Below, one piece after another: positions 23,019-26,402 of a stretch of 26,402 nucleotides of DNA. The position numbers and the translations under genes were made by a program. Where the stretch lies: NCBI GenBank assembly GCA_025354065.1, contig JANXNM010000670.1:1-26402 (forward strand), read 5' to 3'. The notes below the pieces were generated by a model. That model ran no database searches and was not told the DNA's origin. It worked only from the letters and a program-made list of their open reading frames with translations. Source of the DNA: Synechococcales cyanobacterium 340R_concoct_173_sub. GTDB lineage: Bacteria; Cyanobacteriota; Cyanobacteriia; Leptolyngbyales; Leptolyngbyaceae. Positions within the stretch are counted from its first letter, which is position 1, and every line of letters begins with the position of its first letter.

Positions 23019-25136
23019 GTGAAAGATTTTTTTAGCATGAGCGGAACATTTGCAGTAACCACAATGTTGGTTGCAACGGTTCTTCCAGCGATCGCCGCTG
23101 ACATTACACAAGTCACCAATGTTCAATTGAATCCTGCCGCAAACGGGATGGATATTGTGCTGCAAACCAAGGCAGGTAGTAAACCTCCTCAAGTATTCAA
23201 TACCAATCGTGGTAATACTTGGAATGCCTATGTATTCAATACAAAATTGGCAAACAATCAGCCATACCGTCAAAACAATCCTGCTCCCGGTATTGCCTCG
23301 ATCGCGGTGATTCCAGCGGGTAAGGACGGGGTTCAAGTGACGGTTGTGGGGGATGGTAAAGCGGCTCCCATTGGTCAATTGGTTAGTAAGAATGGCGATG
23401 GCGTTGTATTGAATGTCGTGGGTAAAGCGGGCGAAACGGGGCGTTTGGCTCAAGCGATCAATATGCCTCCAGTCGAAACGATCGCTCAAGCAACTCAACT
23501 CAGTCCTCAACCAGCGATGGGAACTCCGATCGTCCCATTTATCCCAAGCCCCAGCGCCCCCCGCACCGCCCCTCAAGCTCCTAATAATATCGCACCCCCT
23601 TTGATGCCTCGTGCTTCGGCTCCACCTGTGGGCGATATGGCGATTTCGCAATTGGATACAACGGCTTCGGTGATTGATCTAGGAACCAATGAGCGAATTC
23701 CTCGTTTAGTATTGCGTGATGCTCCCGTGCGTGAAGTGCTGTCGCTCCTAGCGCGTGCTGCTGGGATGAACTTGGCATACAGTGAACGCGCAGCGGCTCC
23801 CGGTGGCGCTCCTGGTGCTGCGGGTGCAAGTAGCTCCGGTGGCCCGACGATTTCTCTAGATATTGAGAATGAATCGGTTCAGGATGTTTTCAACTATGTA
23901 TTGCGAATTGCTTGTGTGCCCTCATCTGTTGGTGGCGGCGGTCAAGCTTGTTCCAGCATGGAAGCCAATCGCGTTGGTCGGACAATTTTCGTCGGTAGCA
24001 GTTTGCCCGATGATGCGCGGAACGTGATTTCCCGGACCATTCGGTTGAACCAAACCACAACAGAAGCGGCTTCTAATTTCCTCACCACTCAAGGTGCGGA
24101 GACTCAACTTCCCATTACTCAAGTCTCGATTCAGACCGTGGGTGAAGGTGCCGCAGCTCGGAGCGTTGAAACTCGGACTCCAACTATTTTGGCCTTACGG
24201 GCAAGTGGTGGTGTGGGTCCGCTGTTGCTTCGTGGTTTGTCAGTTTCGGCAGATTCTCGGACAAATGCAATCACGTTGACAGGTCATCCTCGCAAAATTG
24301 AATTGGCAACTGGATTCTTGACTCAACTCGATGTCCGTAAACGTCAAGCTGCTGTGACTGTCAAAGTTATTGATATTGACTTGAATGGTGTCGATCGAGC
24401 AAACACAAGTTTAAGTTTTAACTTCGATGGTGTGGGCGCTGGTATCACAGATGGTGCTGCTGTCGCTACCTTTGGTTCTGGAGGCCAAACTAATTTCCCT
24501 GCAGGCTTTAATTGGTTGGCTCAAGTTTCTGCTGCGATCGCAAATAAGAATGCAAAAGTTCTGACTGACCCGACTTTGATTATTCAGGAAGGTCAAAGTT
24601 CTGGGGTTAGAGTAGTTGAGGAAGTTGTCACAAATTACACTTCCACCACTACAACGACAGGTAATACTTCCAACACGACGGTTACCGTTGAGAAGCAAGA
24701 TGCCGGACTTATTCTGAACTTAGATCTTCGTCGTATTGATGATAATGGCTTTATTTCTATGGAAATTGCCTCAAAGATCTCTGCACCAAAAAATCAACAG
24801 GCTGTTGGTGTTGCAGGAGTTACAGGCGGAAACTTTATTACATTGCTTCAAAAGCGTGATACAAGTTCTGGCCTAGTCCGTATTCGGGATGGTCAAACTT
24901 TGATCCTTACAGGTGTGATTCAGGAGACCGATCGGGCAACTGTTACAAAGGTTCCTATCTTGGGAGATCTGCCCATCTTAGGTGCTCTCTTTCGTAATAC
25001 AAGCCGTGAGAAGCAGCGTCGTGAAGTGATTGTTATGGTAACGCCTAAGATTTTGGATGATACCGATCGGTCTGCATTTGGTTATGGCTACAATCCTGGC
25101 AAAGAAGCCCAACAGTTCCTACAACAAAACCGTTAA
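23019..25136 (+). CDS. pilQ: Type IV pilus secretin PilQ
   Basis: This 705-residue outer-membrane secretin is the pore for pilus extrusion and for DNA uptake in natural transformation. It has a signal peptide (to about residue 27, ending AIAA) and an AMIN domain (about 29-135, peptidoglycan-binding). A Pro-rich linker (about 170-210), an STN/N-domain region (about 228-320) and the secretin barrel (about 455-685) follow, with VPILGDLPILGALFR near the C-terminus. Translation starts at GTG with TAGGAG 7 bp upstream. It closes the pilMNOQ operon. The Gly/Ala-rich insert in the N-domain (about 261-276) is unusual but common in cyanobacteria. A structured repeat lies 25 bp downstream. Confidence 0.94.
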   Translation: MKDFFSMSGTFAVTTMLVATVLPAIAADITQVTNVQLNPAANGMDIVLQTKAGSKPPQVFNTNRGNTWNAYVFNTKLANNQPYRQNNPAPGIASIAVIPAGKDGVQVTVVGDGKAAPIGQLVSKNGDGVVLNVVGKAGETGRLAQAINMPPVETIAQATQLSPQPAMGTPIVPFIPSPSAPRTAPQAPNNIAPPLMPRASAPPVGDMAISQLDTTASVIDLGTNERIPRLVLRDAPVREVLSLLARAAGMNLAYSERAAAPGGAPGAAGASSSGGPTISLDIENESVQDVFNYVLRIACVPSSVGGGGQACSSMEANRVGRTIFVGSSLPDDARNVISRTIRLNQTTTEAASNFLTTQGAETQLPITQVSIQTVGEGAAARSVETRTPTILALRASGGVGPLLLRGLSVSADSRTNAITLTGHPRKIELATGFLTQLDVRKRQAAVTVKVIDIDLNGVDRANTSLSFNFDGVGAGITDGAAVATFGSGGQTNFPAGFNWLAQVSAAIANKNAKVLTDPTLIIQEGQSSGVRVVEEVVTNYTSTTTTTGNTSNTTVTVEKQDAGLILNLDLRRIDDNGFISMEIASKISAPKNQQAVGVAGVTGGNFITLLQKRDTSSGLVRIRDGQTLILTGVIQETDRATVTKVPILGDLPILGALFRNTSREKQRREVIVMVTPKILDDTDRSAFGYGYNPGKEAQQFLQQNR

Positions 25137-25161
25137 GGATTTGGAATTGAATTAAACTTGT

Positions 25162-25227
25162 AAAACCGATCGTTCTTCTTTTGAGGGGCGATTTTCTTTT
25201 AGAAAGGCTTCGCCAACGGTTTTGTAT
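25162..25227. repeat. Structured 66-bp repeat, copy 1
   Basis: The element is bounded by AAAACCG (25162-25168) and CGGTTTT (25217-25223), a perfect 7-bp inverted repeat. Inside it GGCGA pairs with TCGCC, and TTTCT pairs with AGAAA around TTT. Copy 2 lies in the same orientation 992 bp away. It follows pilQ by 25 bp and may also act as its terminator. Confidence 0.8.
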
Positions 25228-25331
25228 GGGGGGATGATGTTCTGTGGACGATCGGTCGAATTATAGTTTGTGAGACTGAAATCTCTTGCTACGATCGATT
25301 AAAATCTAAGAAAATAGCCCAATAGATCTTT

Positions 25332-25721
25332 ATGACAATTGCAGTGACAATTCATCTGTCAGATAATCTCTACCAACGAGCGGAACGCTTTGCACGGTTA
25401 TCTAATCGTGACTTAGCCAGCGTCATTACTGATACCATTGAGTTCTTGCTCCCCCCTATGGGGAACTATATTGACACCCTCCAACCGATCGAAACCCTAT
25501 CGGATCAAGAAGTTCTCATCTTAGCTAACTCGAAAATGACACCTGACCAAGATAACAGAATGTCATTTCTACTTGCGCACCAGCGAGAAAATGAACTCAT
25601 TGAAGGTGAAGCTCAGGAGCTACAAGCATTAATGCAGATCTACCAAGAAGGCTGGTTACGACAAACTACGGCTTTAGTTCAGGCGATCGAACGTGGATTA
25701 ATGGAGCCGATGGACTCGTGA
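25332..25721 (+). CDS. Ribbon-helix-helix-like protein, partner of the HNH gene
   Basis: This 129-residue protein begins with TIAVTIHLSDNLYQRAERFARL and then RDLASVITDTIEFL (residues 2-39). The strand-helix-helix pattern is that of a ribbon-helix-helix (CopG/Arc) fold. The remainder (about 45-129) is acidic, Gln/Glu-rich and helical. I do not recognise a named family; similar proteins sit before HNH genes in cyanobacteria as far as I recall. The 4-bp GTGA overlap with the nuclease suggests tight coupling and perhaps an antitoxin or regulator role, which is inference. A TAAAAT at 25300-25305 may be the -10. Confidence 0.6.
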   Translation: MTIAVTIHLSDNLYQRAERFARLSNRDLASVITDTIEFLLPPMGNYIDTLQPIETLSDQEVLILANSKMTPDQDNRMSFLLAHQRENELIEGEAQELQALMQIYQEGWLRQTTALVQAIERGLMEPMDS

Positions 25722-26149
25722 GCGACTACGTTTCAGAACGATTGAAGATCAAAATCCGACAACAAGCAGTCGATCGGTGCGGTTATTGCCAAAGTCTTCA
25801 AAAATATGTCTGGGGAACTTTAGAGATTGAACATATCATTCCAAAATCAAAAGGAGGCAGTAATGACGAACAAAATTTGTGGCTTGCCTGCCGTCCCTGC
25901 AATCTTTATAAATCCGATCAAACCTACGGAATTGATCCTATTACCGACGAAAATTCACCGCTTTTCAATCCCAGAACTCAACATTGGCGAGAACATTTTT
26001 CCTGGTCTGATGATGGAGTTTATATTCTGGGTCTAACCTCCTGCGGACGTGCGACGGTCAAAGCCTTACAAATGAATGGCCTTTGTGTGATAACTGTCCG
26101 ACACGCCTGGGTTTCCGTGGGTTGGCATCCGCCTGAAGAATTGAGTTGA
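25718..26149 (+). CDS. HNH endonuclease
   Basis: This 143-residue nuclease has a McrA-type HNH domain: zinc cysteines Cys21/Cys24 (DRCGYC) and Cys58/Cys61 (LACRPCN), and the catalytic core IEHIIPKSKGGSNDEQNLW with His39 and Asn53, then Asn62. The second half (about 75-143) contains WREHFSWSDDGVYILGLTSCGRATVKALQMN, also usual for this group of small cyanobacterial HNH proteins. It begins at GTG overlapping the previous stop by 4 bp. It should cut or nick DNA, with unknown target. The structured repeat follows 5 bp after the stop. Confidence 0.85.
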   Translation: MSDYVSERLKIKIRQQAVDRCGYCQSLQKYVWGTLEIEHIIPKSKGGSNDEQNLWLACRPCNLYKSDQTYGIDPITDENSPLFNPRTQHWREHFSWSDDGVYILGLTSCGRATVKALQMNGLCVITVRHAWVSVGWHPPEELS

Positions 26150-26154
26150 ATCAT

Positions 26155-26220
26155 AAAACGATCGTTCTTCAGTTGAGGGGCAATTTTCTTTTAGAAAGGC
26201 TTCGCCCACGTTTTTTGTAT
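26155..26220. repeat. Structured 66-bp repeat, copy 2
   Basis: This copy matches copy 1 at most positions and has the same orientation. Its ends are AAAACG (26155-26160) and CGTTTT (26209-26214): both arms have lost the base of the same C-G pair, so pairing is kept. It starts 5 bp after the HNH stop. Confidence 0.8.
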
Positions 26221-26279
26221 TAAAGAGGAAGTTTAGCAATCCGATCTCCCCATTCTTCAGCATTAGACATTATCGGGAA

Positions 26280-26308
26280 TTAGGATAATCAATAAAATCT
26301 AGTATACT
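26280..26308 (+). promoter_or_regulatory. Candidate promoter of the transposase ORF
   Basis: TTAGGA (26280-26285) and TATACT (26303-26308) are 17 bp apart, 29 bp before the ATG. The -10 matches 5 of 6 consensus bases; the -35 only 3 of 6. Confidence 0.35.
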
Positions 26309-26337
26309 CAGGATATTGTTGAATCATCTTTGACATC

Positions 26338-26402
26338 ATGAAAATGAGCTACAGCGAATTAAAAGGAAAACCAAAAACGCTACAAAGCCTAACGGGTTTA
26401 AA
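26338..26402 (+). CDS. Probable IS transposase, 5' end only
   Basis: An ATG at 26338 opens a frame running off the window: MKMSYSELKGKPKTLQSLTG and onward. The pattern SYxxLKxKPxxLQSLTGL is the N-terminus of IS5-like DDE transposases common in cyanobacteria, where it forms a helix-turn-helix domain. Only 21 residues are visible, so neither the IS family nor intactness can be stated, and the left inverted repeat is not identified. Confidence 0.55.
   Translation, partial: MKMSYSELKGKPKTLQSLTGL

Noticed and set aside
22809..23651. 280-codon minus-strand frame across pilO/pilQ
   Set aside because: Composition is Arg/His/Ile-rich without domain; it is the antisense shadow of clear pil genes on the other strand.
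1..26402. tRNA or rRNA genes
   Set aside because: A scan by eye for T-loop (GTTCGA) contexts with pairing arms, and for rRNA landmarks, found none; a tRNAscan run would be decisive.
1..26402. Many CGATCG/GCGATCGC sites as a possible novel repeat
   Set aside because: This is the known HIP1 octamer abundance of cyanobacteria; it is used only as a taxonomic hint.

Overview
The window looks like the chromosome of a cyanobacterium. The evidence is frequent CGATCG/GCGATCGC (HIP1-type) octamers, an NdhB subunit of the photosynthetic NDH-1 complex, a one-helix high-light-inducible protein (HLIP), a cyAbrB-type regulator, a DUF2811 protein and a cyanobacterial-style pilM-pilN-pilO-pilQ cluster. I cannot name the species.

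Layout. 1-2.4 kb holds three small toxin-antitoxin modules: yefM-yoeB, a vapBC pair whose toxin is cut by an in-frame stop, and an intact vapBC pair on the minus strand. Copies of a 39-41 bp repeat lie just after the first two toxin genes. 2.4-8.9 kb carries minus-strand genes: ndhB, a LysM-less M23 peptidase, a TolC-type outer-membrane protein and a GH57 glycosidase. 9.1-9.6 kb is a secreted CAP-domain protein on the plus strand, ending in a bidirectional terminator. 9.7-12.4 kb is a minus-strand run: sdhB-like iron-sulfur subunit, HLIP, chorismate-utilising enzyme. 12.5-14.3 kb holds a truncated ORF, a cyAbrB gene and a 2H-phosphoesterase (DUF1868) gene.

14.32-15.04 kb has no annotated-size gene. 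It contains seven DnaA-box-like 9-mers in 166 bp, one of them a perfect TTTTCCACA, next to an AT-rich stretch and two hairpin-forming inverted repeats. I read this as a candidate chromosomal replication origin. Gene orientation changes there: the larger genes to the left are mostly minus strand and those to the right almost all plus strand.

15.0-19.7 kb carries a DUF2811 protein, a RecB/Cas4-like nuclease with an Fe-S cysteine set, a membrane pseudokinase (minus strand, behind a perfect 18-bp palindrome), an M48 metalloprotease and a DUF456 membrane protein. 20.1-25.1 kb is the type IV pilus/competence operon pilMNOQ. 25.1-26.2 kb is a two-gene cassette, a ribbon-helix-helix-like protein followed by an HNH nuclease with a 4-bp overlap. 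A 66-bp structured repeat lies upstream of the cassette and a second copy downstream; its terminal stem covaries between copies. The window ends inside the first codons of a probable IS transposase.

The most notable items are the oriC candidate, the structured repeats around the HNH cassette, the nonsense-interrupted VapC, the HLIP/chorismate-enzyme coupling and the pseudokinase with its palindrome.
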